Assembly: GCA_964486865.1 (NCBI GenBank) | Contig: CAZAOZ010000033.1 | Span: forward strand, 1-34,974 | Length of the DNA: 34,974 nucleotides | Source: Ga0077527 sp964486865 | Lineage (GTDB): Bacteria > Pseudomonadota > Gammaproteobacteria > Burkholderiales > SG8-41 | Direction: 5' to 3' | In this document: one piece after another, positions 22,759-31,442 of the stretch | Position numbering within the stretch: the stretch's first letter is position 1 | Layout of the letters: each line of letters opens with the position of its first letter | Notes under the pieces: model-generated | The model's input: the letters and a program-made list of their open reading frames with translations, nothing else | Told to the model about the DNA's origin: nothing | Database searches by the model: none | Program-made: the position numbers and the translations under genes

Positions 22759-23526
22759 TCAGCGTAACCACCTGATCTCGCGCGCCGTCGTTGTCCCGAC
22801 CATCACCTGCGCCAGTGACTCCGGAATCTCCGCGCGCTGCGGCGACAGCGGAATGCGCCCGCCCATCAGCTCGGCGAAACGTTGCGGATGCAGCGGCACG
22901 GCCTGCGGCTCGGCATAACCGTCGGGATGCGCGGGCAGCGAAGTCGCCGGATCATATTTGTCGGTGGCGCCCAGCGTATGCAGCAGTTCGTGGGCAATGA
23001 TCACGTTGTTGGTCGGCGTCATCTCCGCATCGGCAAAGGCGTTGACCCGGCCGATCAGCCCCTGCTGCAGACCCACCGAATGCGCCAGCCGCGGATGCCG
23101 CGCGGGATCAAAATACAGCACGAATATCCGCACCTGCGGTTTGGGGCCGCGCACTTCATCGTTGCGCCACGCCCACCAGCGCATCGACAGGGTCCAGGCA
23201 ATGGCGTCGAACGCGCCCGCATTGCGGGGCGGCGCGGGCGGCACGCTGTTCACGCGCGGCGCCAGCATGATTTCCACCGGCTTCGCCAGCGCGAGGCCGT
23301 GACGCCGCGCCTCGTCGGCAAAAAACGTTTCGATCCCGGAAAACTGCGTCAGCCGCAGCACATCGACATAGGCGCCGGTCTGCGTGCTGCCATCGGCAAC
23401 AATGGGGTAAATCGCCACGCGCAGCGGCTCTTTCCATTCGACACTGCGCACCCGCGCAAGCCAGGCCGTCTGCGCCACCGTGGCCAGAATGAACAGCAAA
23501 AACAGGATGCGCGCCTTACGCCACAT
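22759..23526 (-). CDS. zinc-metalloprotease-like membrane-anchored protein
   Basis: This 255-residue protein has an N-terminal signal anchor (ILFLLFILATVAQTAWLA). Near residue 190 the segment NNVIIAHELLHTLGATDKY gives HExxH (HELLH) followed by a G-A-T-D-K-Y-D signature. This is the kind of metal-binding helix seen in metzincin-like enzymes, though the downstream third ligand is not obvious. The centre is otherwise of unknown type. It likely faces the periplasm. The open frame runs far upstream, but ATG 23526 begins directly with the membrane anchor and is chosen for that reason. A hydrolytic role is likely only if the zinc site is complete. Confidence 0.72.
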   Translation of the reverse strand: MWRKARILFLLFILATVAQTAWLARVRSVEWKEPLRVAIYPIVADGSTQTGAYVDVLRLTQFSGIETFFADEARRHGLALAKPVEIMLAPRVNSVPPAPPRNAGAFDAIAWTLSMRWWAWRNDEVRGPKPQVRIFVLYFDPARHPRLAHSVGLQQGLIGRVNAFADAEMTPTNNVIIAHELLHTLGATDKYDPATSLPAHPDGYAEPQAVPLHPQRFAELMGGRIPLSPQRAEIPESLAQVMVGTTTAREIRWLR

Positions 23527-23555
23527 GTCCGTTACTCCCGACTCGGAAACCGCCG

Positions 23556-24890
23556 CTAACTCATGCCTTTCACTGCACCATAAACATGCAGCACGGCAAT
23601 ACACACCGCCGTCATCCTGGCACTGTAACGGCGATTCTGGCCCAGCAGTTTTCCGAACGGCAGGCCGTAGCGACCCGCCATCGCCAGCATCGTGTTCGAC
23701 ATCGGGCAGGCCGTCAGGCCGATGCCCCAGCTCATCAGGAAGGTCATCGCCAGCAGCGTCTGATCCGGCTGTACAGGTATCAGCCATGGCCCCAGCACCG
23801 ACACCAGAATGATCGGATGCAGACCCAGCCATGCGCAGACATTCATGACGATCAGCACCACACTGGCCTCGAACGTGCCAAAGCGCGAGAACGGCAACCC
23901 GAGGTCCAGCGCGTCTATGGTGCCGGTCATGCCCGCCGACAGGATGCCCGCGGCGAGGAACAGAGTCAGTTCGCCGTTCATCGCCGGCAGCCGGGTATGG
24001 ACGTGACGCAGCAACGTCGAACCCGCCTGCGCGCCGTCCCGGATCAGCAGCGTCGCGACGGTCACCAGCGACGCCAGCGCGGCGATGATCGCCAGCACCG
24101 GCCACTGCGGCTGCCACTCATGCACCGCCAGCACGCCGGCGGCGAGTACCGCCGGCACCCACAGCGCCTCGAGGTGCAGCGGATAACCGACGAAGTTCTC
24201 CGCCTTGCCGTGGCGCGCCGAAGTCAGCGTGAACCAGGTGACGACAATGCCGATCGCGGACACGGGCATGCCCCAGGCGATCAGCTGCGTCAGACTCGCG
24301 CCCGGCGCGGCGGTCAGCGCCGCCGCCATCGCGCCGTAGAACGGCGACCAGGTCGCGCCGACAATGAAGGCCTGCGACAGGCCCATCGCCTGCTCCATGG
24401 TCAGCCGCATGCGCGCGCTCAGCCGGTCGGCGAATATCGCCACTGCCGAAAAATTGATCACCGCGCCGAACAGGTGCACGCCGATCATGGTCTTGAACAG
24501 CGCCGCGCGGCCCTGCTGCAGCGGTTCGTCGGCGGCATTGCGGCCAACGGCGATCAACTGCAGGAACGACACCGCGATCAGCATGCCGGACAGCGGCACG
24601 TTCTGCGTCAGCGCAGTGGTGATCAGGCCCTCACTGCCCCGCGCCATGCCCCAGGCGATGCCCAGCGCACCGAGCCCGGCCAGCGCCAGCACCATGTACA
24701 GCTGCTGGGGCGGCAGCCGCGGCAACAGCAACAGGCACGCCGCCCAGGCAATGATGCCGGTGACCCACGCGGGGTAACCCGGCAGCCAGACCGAAGCCAC
24801 GACCAGGACGACCACCGCGACGTAACACCAGGCCGCGAGCGCGTCGCGCAAGGAATGAAATGAACTCAAGCAGAGGCTTTCAGGGAGCAC
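23556..24890 (-). CDS. multi-pass permease, function unknown
   Basis: This hydrophobic protein of about 444 residues has 11 to 13 membrane segments (CYVAVVVLVVASVWLPGY; VTGIIAWAACLLLLPRL; VLALAGLGALGIAWGMA and so on). Late motifs GLHPIILVSVLGPWLIP and CPMSNTMLAMAGRYGLPFG recall ion-transporter-superfamily carriers, but I cannot assign a family. The open frame extends upstream through a 27-bp minisatellite whose translation (GDFLRGVPQ repeats) is not protein-like, so the start is downstream of it. GTG 24890 is the most upstream candidate outside the repeat; TTG 24869 or 24851 are others. It begins 30 bases upstream of the metalloprotease-like gene on the same strand and is likely cotranscribed. 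Confidence 0.7.
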   Translation of the reverse strand: MLPESLCLSSFHSLRDALAAWCYVAVVVLVVASVWLPGYPAWVTGIIAWAACLLLLPRLPPQQLYMVLALAGLGALGIAWGMARGSEGLITTALTQNVPLSGMLIAVSFLQLIAVGRNAADEPLQQGRAALFKTMIGVHLFGAVINFSAVAIFADRLSARMRLTMEQAMGLSQAFIVGATWSPFYGAMAAALTAAPGASLTQLIAWGMPVSAIGIVVTWFTLTSARHGKAENFVGYPLHLEALWVPAVLAAGVLAVHEWQPQWPVLAIIAALASLVTVATLLIRDGAQAGSTLLRHVHTRLPAMNGELTLFLAAGILSAGMTGTIDALDLGLPFSRFGTFEASVVLIVMNVCAWLGLHPIILVSVLGPWLIPVQPDQTLLAMTFLMSWGIGLTACPMSNTMLAMAGRYGLPFGKLLGQNRRYSARMTAVCIAVLHVYGAVKGMS

Positions 24891-24892
24891 AT

Positions 24893-25038
24893 CGTCATTC
24901 CGGCCGGGGACGCCCCGAAGGAAGTCCTCTTGGGGGACGCCCCGGAGGAAGTCCCCTTGGGGGACGCCCCGGAGGAAGTCCCCTTGGGGGACGCCCCGGA
25001 GGAAGTCCCCTTGGGGGACAGCACGGGCCGGAATGACG
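24893..25038. repeat. 27-bp minisatellite framed by a 13-bp inverted repeat
   Basis: Four tandem units start at 24906, 24932, 24959 and 24986. The last three are identical 27-mers beginning GGGGGACGCCCCGGAGGAAG; the first is a diverged 26-mer. Each unit contains GGGGAC and GTCCCC, so each can form its own hairpin. The block is framed by CGTCATTCCGGCC (24893-24905) and GGCCGGAATGACG (25026-25038), which are perfect reverse complements. Confidence 0.95.
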
Positions 25039-25074
25039 GATGGGTGGCGCACACGAACCGCCACACACCCGCTG

Positions 25075-25848
25075 TCACAGCACGCCGGACAGGCCGCCAT
25101 CCACGTTGATGCAGCAGCCCGTCACATAACTCGCGGCATCCGAGGCGAGGAAGGCAATCACGTTGGCGACTTCCTCCGATTCGCCCATGCGCTTGAGCGG
25201 CACGGTTTTGCCGGTATCCGCGTAATGCTGCTCGACGGTCTTGTTGTTGCGCGCAGCGCCGCGTTCCTGCTGCTTCGACTTGATCTTGCCGACCGCCACG
25301 ACGTTGACCAGGATATTGTCGGGCGCGAGTTCCTTGGACAGGCCCTTGGCCAGCGCCAGTCCCGCCGCGCGGCTGACGGTGGTCGGAAACATCGCCGCCC
25401 CCGGCTGCTTGGCGCCGACCATGTTCAGATTGATGATGCGGCCGCCGCCCTGCTTTTTCATGTGCGGCACCGCCGCGCGCGTGGTGCGCACCTGCGCCAT
25501 GACCTTGATTTCGATGTCGTTTTCCCAAGCCTTGTCTTCAACCTTGTCAAAAGCCAGCTGGCCCGAACCGCCGGCGTTGTTGACGACGATGTCCAGGCGG
25601 CCGAAGTGCTTCGCAGTCTCTTCGATGAAGCGCTCCATGTCGCCCTCTTTCGCCGCATCGGCGACGACGCCCAGCACATCACCGCCGCTTTTTTTCAGTT
25701 CGTCGGCAAATGCCTGGACCAGTTCGGCGCGGCGCGCACAGAACGCAACCTTCGCGCCTTCCGCCACCAGACGCAGCACGGTCGAACGGCCTATGCCTTC
25801 GGTGCCGCCGGTGACGGCCGCCACTTTGCCACGCAATCCGAGTTCCAT
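25075..25848 (-). CDS. short-chain dehydrogenase/reductase
   Basis: This 257-residue classical SDR has the cofactor motif VTGGTEGIGRS near residue 12. NNAG is at about residue 90 (IVVNNAGGSG). The catalytic Ser/Tyr region is altered: the family's S...YxxxK is not clear, and the matching area reads GAAMFPTTVSRAAGLALAKG, where Ser-Arg replaces Tyr-x-x-x-Lys. That makes dehydrogenase activity uncertain. The C-terminal VTGCCINVDGGLSG is standard. GAGGAGAAG lies 8 bases before ATG 25848; the longer open frame upstream is excluded. It may be a non-catalytic or divergent SDR. Confidence 0.85.
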   Translation of the reverse strand: MELGLRGKVAAVTGGTEGIGRSTVLRLVAEGAKVAFCARRAELVQAFADELKKSGGDVLGVVADAAKEGDMERFIEETAKHFGRLDIVVNNAGGSGQLAFDKVEDKAWENDIEIKVMAQVRTTRAAVPHMKKQGGGRIINLNMVGAKQPGAAMFPTTVSRAAGLALAKGLSKELAPDNILVNVVAVGKIKSKQQERGAARNNKTVEQHYADTGKTVPLKRMGESEEVANVIAFLASDAASYVTGCCINVDGGLSGVL

Positions 25849-26009
25849 AACGTGCTTCTCCTCACGGTTTTTGATCAAGGGCGCGATTGTGACATATCCA
25901 CTGACACAACTCGTTACAACTGCTCGCGGATTGTTACGGGTGCGGACGTTACATTGGCATCGTCGCCATAACAGCACCGCCAACGCGGTGCGCCAAAAGG
26001 AGCAGACAC

Positions 26010-26561
26010 ATGAAACGCATCGCAATTGCAGCGACTCTGGTCACGGCCGCGCTGGCAGGCGGCTGCGCCAACATGAGTACCTACGAGCCGGGTTACAGCC
26101 AGAGCCGGTACCAGGATCGCGGCCACGACCGCGGCCATCAACGGCACCATGACCGTTACGCCTACGATGACCGCCGCGCTCAACCACGCCACGAGTCCGT
26201 ATATGCATCGCAACCCGCACCGCAGCCGGCGTCAGCATCTTCCGGCAACTGGCTGCCGCAGGCTGCCGGCGCCGCCGCCGGCGGTTTGCTCGGCGCGCAA
26301 GTCGGCCGGGGCAACGGCCGCGTCGCAGCAGCAGCCGTCGGCGCAGCCGCCGGCGCCTATGCCGCCGGGAAAATGTCCGATCCCTGCACGCCTGATCTGA
26401 ACACGGGCCACATGATCGGCGGACTCGCCGGCGCACTGCTCGGCGCGCAGGTCGGCAAGGGCAGCGGTCGCGTGGCCGGCGCCGCGGTCGGCGCTGCCGC
26501 CGGTGCCGCGGTTGGCGGCAACATGGCCGGCGGACAGTCCACCAGCGCCAACTGCCGCTGA
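26010..26561 (+). CDS. glycine-zipper 2TM outer-membrane lipoprotein
   Basis: This 183-residue lipoprotein has a lipobox near residue 18 (LVTAALAGGCANMSTYEPG). A polar region rich in His, Asp, Arg and Tyr follows (about 30-70). Two Gly/Ala zipper repeats come next (GAAAGGLLGAQVGRGNGRVA and AGALLGAQVGKGSGRVAGAA). It resembles the SlyB/Rickettsia 17-kDa antigen type. AAAGGAG lies just before the ATG. It stands alone between a divergent SDR and a terminator. Confidence 0.86.
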   Translation: MKRIAIAATLVTAALAGGCANMSTYEPGYSQSRYQDRGHDRGHQRHHDRYAYDDRRAQPRHESVYASQPAPQPASASSGNWLPQAAGAAAGGLLGAQVGRGNGRVAAAAVGAAAGAYAAGKMSDPCTPDLNTGHMIGGLAGALLGAQVGKGSGRVAGAAVGAAAGAAVGGNMAGGQSTSANCR

Positions 26562-26583
26562 TCAATCACCATCCTCTCTCCCC

Positions 26584-26608
26584 GGGGCGCTGACGCGCCC
26601 CTTTTTTT
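26584..26608 (+). terminator. rho-independent terminator
   Basis: GGGGCG (26584-26589) and CGCCCC (26596-26601) form a hairpin with a CTGACG loop, followed by seven T. It terminates the glycine-zipper lipoprotein transcript. Confidence 0.82.
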
Positions 26609-26645
26609 GTCCGCGGCGCAAACCTGTTTGATACACTGCGCGACC

Positions 26646-27614
26646 ATGATCATCGCCATCCCCGACGACTACCACGGTCTGGTCCGCCAACTGGATTGCC
26701 TGAACCTGCTGGCAGGCCATGACGTACGGATATTCAACGATGCCGCGCCGCCCGCCGCGACATTGATTAAAAACCTCGGTGACGCCGACATCATCGTGCC
26801 GATCCGCGAGCGCAGCCGTTATACCCGTGCCATCATCGAACAGCTGCCGAAGCTCAAATTGTTCAGCCAGACCGGCCGCAGTTGCCATCACATCGACCTC
26901 GACGTCTGCAACGAACGCGGCATTGCAGTGACCGCCGGCAACCATGCCTCGCCCTATACCGTGTCCGAACAGACCTGGGCGATGATCCTCGGCAGCCTGC
27001 GCGAAATCCCCGTCGAGACCGCCACCATGCGCAGCGGCGGCTGGCGCAACCGTTTCAGCACCGGGCTCAGGGGCCGCACGCTGGGCATCTTCGGCTTGGG
27101 CGTCATCGGCAAGCTGATCGCCGCCACCGGCGCCAGCTTCGGCATGCGCGTGCTGGTGTGGGGCCGCGAGAGTTCGCTCAGCGCCGCACGCGCCGCCGGT
27201 TATGACGTTGCCGCCAGCCAGGACGAATTGTTTGAGCAATCCGACGTGCTGGCGCTGATGGTGCGGCTGTCGAAGGAAACCCGCGGCATCGTCAAGGCCG
27301 CGCATCTGGCACGAATGAAGCCGACCGCACTGCTGGTCAACACCGCACGCGCCCAATTGATTGAATCCGGCGCGCTGGAAACCGCGCTGCGCAACGGCCG
27401 GCCGGGTTTTGCCGCGGTCGATGTCTATGAAAACGAACCGGTAGTGAACGGCAATCATCCGCTGCTCAAACTCGACAATGCGCTGTGTACCGCGCACAGC
27501 GCCTGGCTGGAGCGCGGGACCTACGAACTGTATTTCGGGGAAGCGTTCGCCAATGCCGCGGCGTTTGCCGCGGGCAAGCCGGTGAAGCTGGTCAATACAC
27601 CGAAGCCTGCGTAA
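26646..27614 (+). CDS. D-2-hydroxyacid dehydrogenase family protein
   Basis: This 322-residue NAD-dependent dehydrogenase has the cofactor motif LGIFGLGVIGKLIAATG near residue 150. Substrate and catalytic residues are in VNTARAQLI (Arg), DVYENEPV (Glu) and CTAHSAWLERG (His), the usual Arg-Glu-His triad. The early TGRSCHHIDLDVCNERGIAV segment is also typical. ATG 26646 is chosen over a start 39 bases upstream that would lie in the terminator. Relatives act on phosphoglycerate, glyoxylate or hydroxypyruvate; the substrate here is not certain. Its 3' end overlaps the convergent MBL-fold gene by 23 bp. Confidence 0.9.
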   Translation: MIIAIPDDYHGLVRQLDCLNLLAGHDVRIFNDAAPPAATLIKNLGDADIIVPIRERSRYTRAIIEQLPKLKLFSQTGRSCHHIDLDVCNERGIAVTAGNHASPYTVSEQTWAMILGSLREIPVETATMRSGGWRNRFSTGLRGRTLGIFGLGVIGKLIAATGASFGMRVLVWGRESSLSAARAAGYDVAASQDELFEQSDVLALMVRLSKETRGIVKAAHLARMKPTALLVNTARAQLIESGALETALRNGRPGFAAVDVYENEPVVNGNHPLLKLDNALCTAHSAWLERGTYELYFGEAFANAAAFAAGKPVKLVNTPKPA

Positions 27615-28455
27615 TCACGCGCCACCGCGCTCCGCTGCGCGCCGCACGTCCGTTGCGCTCCAGCCGGATCAGCGCCGCGTGCAGCGAACGCATGGCGACG
27701 TTGTGGATGCGCTCGGGCACATCGTCGTAGGCGTGACGCACCAGTTCCTCCAGTGTCGCCGGCCCGGTTTTCGCCAGCGCTGAAAAAATCTTCTCCTCGC
27801 GCTTCAGGCGGTGCGCAATCAGCCGCCGCACTTCGTCCTGCGGTGCTGCGATCACATGGCCATGGCCCGGGGCAAAGGCGCCGATGGGCAGATCGAGCAG
27901 CCGCGTGAGCGAATCGAGGTAAGCCTGCATGTCGCCGTCGGGCGGCGAAATCACCACGGTGGAGCCCTGCATCACGTGGTCGCCGGTAAACAATACGCCG
28001 CGGCCCTCGAGCAGATAGCACAGATGGTTGGACGCGTGGCCCGGCGTATGCACCGCGCGCAGGTGATATGCGCCGCAATCCACCACGTCACCGTCCTGCA
28101 ATGCGCGGTCGGGCGCGAAGGTTTCATCCTGCCGGCCGTCATCGGGCACCGTGCCGTAGCCCAGCACCTGCGCGCCGGTAGCGGCCTTCAATGCACTCGC
28201 CAGCGGCGAATGATCGCGATGGGTGTGCGTGCACAGGATCCAGCGCAGCTTGTTGCCGACTGCGCGCAGCAGCACATTGCCATGCTCTGCGCTGTCCGGC
28301 CCGGGATCGATCAGTGCGAGTTCATCGTTGCCGAGGATGTAGCTGTTGGTGCCGGGACCGGTCATCACGCCGGGGTTGGGTGCGGTCACGCGCCGCACAT
28401 CCGGCGCAATCTCCACGATCTCGCCTGGAATGATCGGCAGCTCCGCGCCCGTCAT
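27592..28455 (-). CDS. MBL-fold metallohydrolase (LACTB2-like)
   Basis: This 287-residue zinc hydrolase has the metal motif THTHRDHS (HxHxDH) near residue 77. Later metal ligands are His in VHTPGHASNHLC and Asp in LFTGDHVMQGS, and a late His in FAPGHGHVI. The C-terminal winged-helix-like extension (KREEKIFSALAKTGPATLEE) is that of LACTB2-like RNase/hydrolases. It overlaps the stop of the downstream NUDIX-like gene's partner by ATGA (28452-28455), so the two are coupled on the minus strand. Confidence 0.88.
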   Translation of the reverse strand: MTGAELPIIPGEIVEIAPDVRRVTAPNPGVMTGPGTNSYILGNDELALIDPGPDSAEHGNVLLRAVGNKLRWILCTHTHRDHSPLASALKAATGAQVLGYGTVPDDGRQDETFAPDRALQDGDVVDCGAYHLRAVHTPGHASNHLCYLLEGRGVLFTGDHVMQGSTVVISPPDGDMQAYLDSLTRLLDLPIGAFAPGHGHVIAAPQDEVRRLIAHRLKREEKIFSALAKTGPATLEELVRHAYDDVPERIHNVAMRSLHAALIRLERNGRAARSGARWRVITQASVY

Positions 28456-29264
28456 GATCCGGCAGCGGCTTCTTCGTAACCCGGCTCTCCGGGAAGTATG
28501 CGCCGGCCGTCCTTGCCGATGCGCGGCAGCACGGCGCTGATCCCGCGCCGGTTGCCCAGCGCCTTGCGCAGGCTCGCCACGGCGTCGTAATCGGCGAACA
28601 GTTCCAGCGTATGCACGGTCGGCGTGCGCATGTCGAATTCGCCGCGCTGGTGGCGCGCCACGGCATCACCGGGCCGCACCCATTCGGCGGCGATGGTTTC
28701 CTGCTCATCCTGAAGCGGCTCCTGCCCGGCCGGCGCCTCCGCCATGAAAAAGCGCGTGTCGTAACGGCGCGGCATGCCGACCGGCGTGATCCAGTGCGCA
28801 AAGTAGATCAACTGGTCAGCAGCAAGCTGCAGGTTTTCCGCCTGCAGCAGCGCGGCAAAACCGGCCGTGCCGGCATTGAGCCGGCGGCGATGTTCGGCAA
28901 ACCGCGCCGCAACGCCGGCGTCGGTCAGCGAAATGATATGGCCCGCGCGATCGCGCGCCAGCAGCAGGCCCGATTCCTCAAAGGCTTCGCGGATCGCCGC
29001 CGCCCAGTACGCCAGCCCGCCGGCAGCGACGCCCAGCGCCGCGCTCGCCGCCACGTCATTGAGGCATGAACACAAGCCATTGTTTTTAAAAAATAAATCC
29101 TCTTCATCCAGACCGCCGCCGGGAAACACATGCATGCCCGGCACGAATCCCGATTTGAGATTCCTGCGCATCATCAATACCTCAATGCCCGCCGGCGCAT
29201 CGCGCACCAGCGTCACCGTCGCCGACGGCATGGGCGTCACCGGTTTTGATTCGCCGTCACTCAC
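28452..29264 (-). CDS. NUDIX hydrolase
   Basis: This 270-residue protein has a split NUDIX box: VFPGGGLDEEDL near residue 50 and, after an insertion of about 35 residues, AAIREAFEESGLLL. The REAFEESG half is complete, so catalysis is likely. Substrate could be CoA derivatives or nucleotide sugars; the long form with an insertion is the NUDT7/NUDT19-like type. The start is uncertain: GTG 29288 lies in the heptamer array, GTG 29264 has GAAGGG 9 bases upstream (itself provided by the array), and ATG 29231 is later. I take 29264. The gene ends in an ATGA overlap with the MBL-fold gene. Confidence 0.85.
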   Translation of the reverse strand: MSDGESKPVTPMPSATVTLVRDAPAGIEVLMMRRNLKSGFVPGMHVFPGGGLDEEDLFFKNNGLCSCLNDVAASAALGVAAGGLAYWAAAIREAFEESGLLLARDRAGHIISLTDAGVAARFAEHRRRLNAGTAGFAALLQAENLQLAADQLIYFAHWITPVGMPRRYDTRFFMAEAPAGQEPLQDEQETIAAEWVRPGDAVARHQRGEFDMRTPTVHTLELFADYDAVASLRKALGNRRGISAVLPRIGKDGRRILPGEPGYEEAAAGS

Positions 29265-29273
29265 TGTTTTTTT

Positions 29274-29350
29274 CCCTTCACCCTTCACCCTTCACCCTTC
29301 ACCCTTCACCCTTCACCATTTACCGTTTACCGCTTACCGCTTACCGCTTA
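29274..29350. repeat. heptamer tandem array spanning two gene ends
   Basis: Eleven consecutive 7-base units are present: six CCCTTCA (29274-29315), CCATTTA, CCGTTTA, then three CCGCTTA (29330-29350). The array extends into the last codons of the beta-hydroxyacid dehydrogenase gene, whose final Ser-Gly-Lys-Arg-stop is written by repeat units. It also borders the NUDIX gene start, where the complement supplies GAAGGG. Confidence 0.95.
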
Positions 29351-30206
29351 CGAGCAGTGTGATCAAACTCGACGTATCGAGTTTGCCGCCGCCCTGCTCC
29401 TGCACCTTGGCGTAAAACTGGTCGATCAGCGCGATCGCCGGCAGTTGCGCGCCGTTGGCACGCGCCTCTTCCATGGCGATGCGCAAGTCCTTGCGCATCA
29501 GATTCACCGCGAAACCAAAATCAAATTTGCCATCGACCATGGTCTTGCCGCGGTTTTCCATCTGCCATGAATTCGCCGCGCCCTTGGAGATCACATCAAC
29601 CACGCGTTTGGCATCGAGGCCGGCGTACAGTGCAAAAGCCAGGCCTTCCGCCAATCCCTGGATGACGCCGGCGACGCAGATCTGGTTGACCATCTTGGTT
29701 TTCTGCCCCGCGCCCGACGGCCCCATCAGCGTCACCGCGCGCGCGAAATGCGCGATCACCGGTTCGGCGCGCGCATACGGTTCGGCATCGCCGCCGACCA
29801 TCACCGTGAGTATTCCCTGCTCTGCGCCGGATTGCCCGCCGGATACCGGCGCGTCGAGAAAATGCAGGCCCTGCGCGCGGGCAGCCGCATGCAGCTCCTG
29901 CGCCACCGCGGCGGTAGCCGTGGTGTGATCGACAAATATCGCACCGGGCTTCATGCCCTGAAAAGCACCGGCCTTGCCGATGGTGACTTCGCGCACGTCC
30001 GCATCATTGCCGACGCAACTGAATACGATCTCCGCGCCCTTGGCCGCTTCCGCCGGCGTATCCGCAGCCGTGCCCTGGTACTGCGCCGCCCAGGCCTGCA
30101 CTTTGGCGCGCGAACGGTTGTAAATGGTAACTGAGTGCCCTGCCTTGGCCAGATGCCCGGCCATGGGTCCGCCCATGACGCCGATGCCGATGAATGCGAG
30201 TTTCAT
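29334..30206 (-). CDS. beta-hydroxyacid dehydrogenase (3-hydroxyisobutyrate dehydrogenase family)
   Basis: This 290-residue NAD(P)-dependent enzyme has the N-terminal motif LAFIGIGVMGGPMAGHLAKA. The substrate motif is FLDAPVSGGQSGAEQG near residue 120. The catalytic Lys lies in GAGQKTKMVNQI near residue 170. ATG 30206 is chosen since it begins directly with the dinucleotide motif. Family members reduce tartronate semialdehyde or oxidise 3-hydroxyisobutyrate; the substrate is not defined. The C-terminal 4-5 codons are within the heptamer array, so the protein end may vary between strains. Confidence 0.9.
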   Translation of the reverse strand: MKLAFIGIGVMGGPMAGHLAKAGHSVTIYNRSRAKVQAWAAQYQGTAADTPAEAAKGAEIVFSCVGNDADVREVTIGKAGAFQGMKPGAIFVDHTTATAAVAQELHAAARAQGLHFLDAPVSGGQSGAEQGILTVMVGGDAEPYARAEPVIAHFARAVTLMGPSGAGQKTKMVNQICVAGVIQGLAEGLAFALYAGLDAKRVVDVISKGAANSWQMENRGKTMVDGKFDFGFAVNLMRKDLRIAMEEARANGAQLPAIALIDQFYAKVQEQGGGKLDTSSLITLLVSGKR

Positions 30207-30350
30207 GTTCCGGGATCTCCTGACTGGATCAACGAAATGCGCCAACGAAATGTGCGAATGCAATGTGTCCGTGCAATGCAGAAATACACATGCATTACAC
30301 GCAACAACCAACGATGCCGCAAAGGAAAATGCAGACCCTGCGCGGCAGGT

Positions 30351-31349
30351 TCAGTCCACCGCGCACCCGGCGGTGGTCGCTTTCGGCGGTTCGGTGAAGC
30401 TCCTGATATCCACGCCGTTGCGGATCGCCGTCATCTCGGCAAGAATCGCCACCGCGATTTCCGGCGGCGTCTTGCTGCCGATTTTCAGACCGACCGGGCC
30501 GTGCAGGCGCGCGATCTCCTGCCGTGACAGATCGAATTCGGCCAGACGCTGGCGACGCGCATCGTTGTTTTTCCTGGAACCGATGGCGCCGACGTAAAAC
30601 GCCGGCGACTTCAGTGCTTCGAGCAGCGCCATGTCGTCGAGCTTGGGGTCGTGCGTCAGCGTCACCACCGCGCTGTGGCCGTCGAGATTCATGGCGGTGA
30701 CCACGTCGTCGGGCATGCCGCGTTTCAGTTCCGCGCCGGGCAGGCTCCAGGTTTCGGTATATTCCTCGCGCGGATCGCACACGGTCACCTGGTAATCCAG
30801 CGCCTGCGCCATCTGCGCAAGGTAGGTCGATAATTGCCCTGCGCCGATGATCAGCAGCCGCCAGCGCGGGCCATAGACCGTCGCCAGTGTCGCGCCGTCG
30901 AATGCCAGTTGATCCGACCATTTCGCCGGGCCGATGCCGGTGCGGCCGGTTTTCATGTCCAGCGTGCGCAGCACCAGTTCGTGACGTTCGATGCGCGCCA
31001 GCAGATCATCCAGGCCGCTCGCCGCGGTCAGCGGCTCCAGCACCAGTTCCAGCGTGCCGCCGCAGGGCAGCCCGAAACGCTGCGCTTCTTCCGCGGAAAC
31101 GCCGTATTTGGTCGTCGTCGGCGTGTTCTCCGCCAGCGTGCCGTTTTTCACGCGCAGGATCATGTCGTCTTCAACACAGCCGCCGGACACCGAGCCCACC
31201 ACCATGCCGTCGTCACGGATCGCCGACAGCGCGCCGATCGGGCGCGGCGCCGAGCCCCAGGTCTTGACGACGGTCGCCAGCACCACCCGACGCCCGCTGC
31301 CGACCCATTCCCGCGCGGTCCGGATGACCTGCAAATCAACGCTGTCCAT
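30351..31349 (-). CDS. XdhC/CoxI-family protein
   Basis: This 332-residue protein is of the type that delivers or matures the sulfurated molybdenum cofactor for xanthine-dehydrogenase-like enzymes. The family motif GSVSGGCVEDDM (near residue 52) is in the N-terminal domain. The C-terminal half is Rossmann-like (LLIIGAGQLSTYLAQMAQALD), followed by HDPKLDDMALLEAL and AFYVGAIGSRKN. No molybdenum hydroxylase genes are in the window, though a CoxG-like gene is read divergently from it, 93 bases away. So its client enzyme should be encoded elsewhere. Confidence 0.9.
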   Translation of the reverse strand: MDSVDLQVIRTAREWVGSGRRVVLATVVKTWGSAPRPIGALSAIRDDGMVVGSVSGGCVEDDMILRVKNGTLAENTPTTTKYGVSAEEAQRFGLPCGGTLELVLEPLTAASGLDDLLARIERHELVLRTLDMKTGRTGIGPAKWSDQLAFDGATLATVYGPRWRLLIIGAGQLSTYLAQMAQALDYQVTVCDPREEYTETWSLPGAELKRGMPDDVVTAMNLDGHSAVVTLTHDPKLDDMALLEALKSPAFYVGAIGSRKNNDARRQRLAEFDLSRQEIARLHGPVGLKIGSKTPPEIAVAILAEMTAIRNGVDIRSFTEPPKATTAGCAVD

Positions 31350-31442
31350 AAGATGATCCTCAATCAGTTTTTACCGATTCGTTATTGTAACGCGCTGCTT
31401 GGGGTAACATCGCCGGGACTTGTTAACAGGAGTATTTGCGTA

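Noticed and set aside
23586..24863. Plus-strand open frame of 425 codons
   Set aside because: Antisense to the permease gene, rich in Arg, Gln and His, with no domain recognised.
24891..25100. N-terminal extension of the permease through the minisatellite
   Set aside because: The translation is a repeat (GDFLRGVPQ) unlike any membrane-protein start; it is explained by a repeat of 27 bases, a multiple of three.
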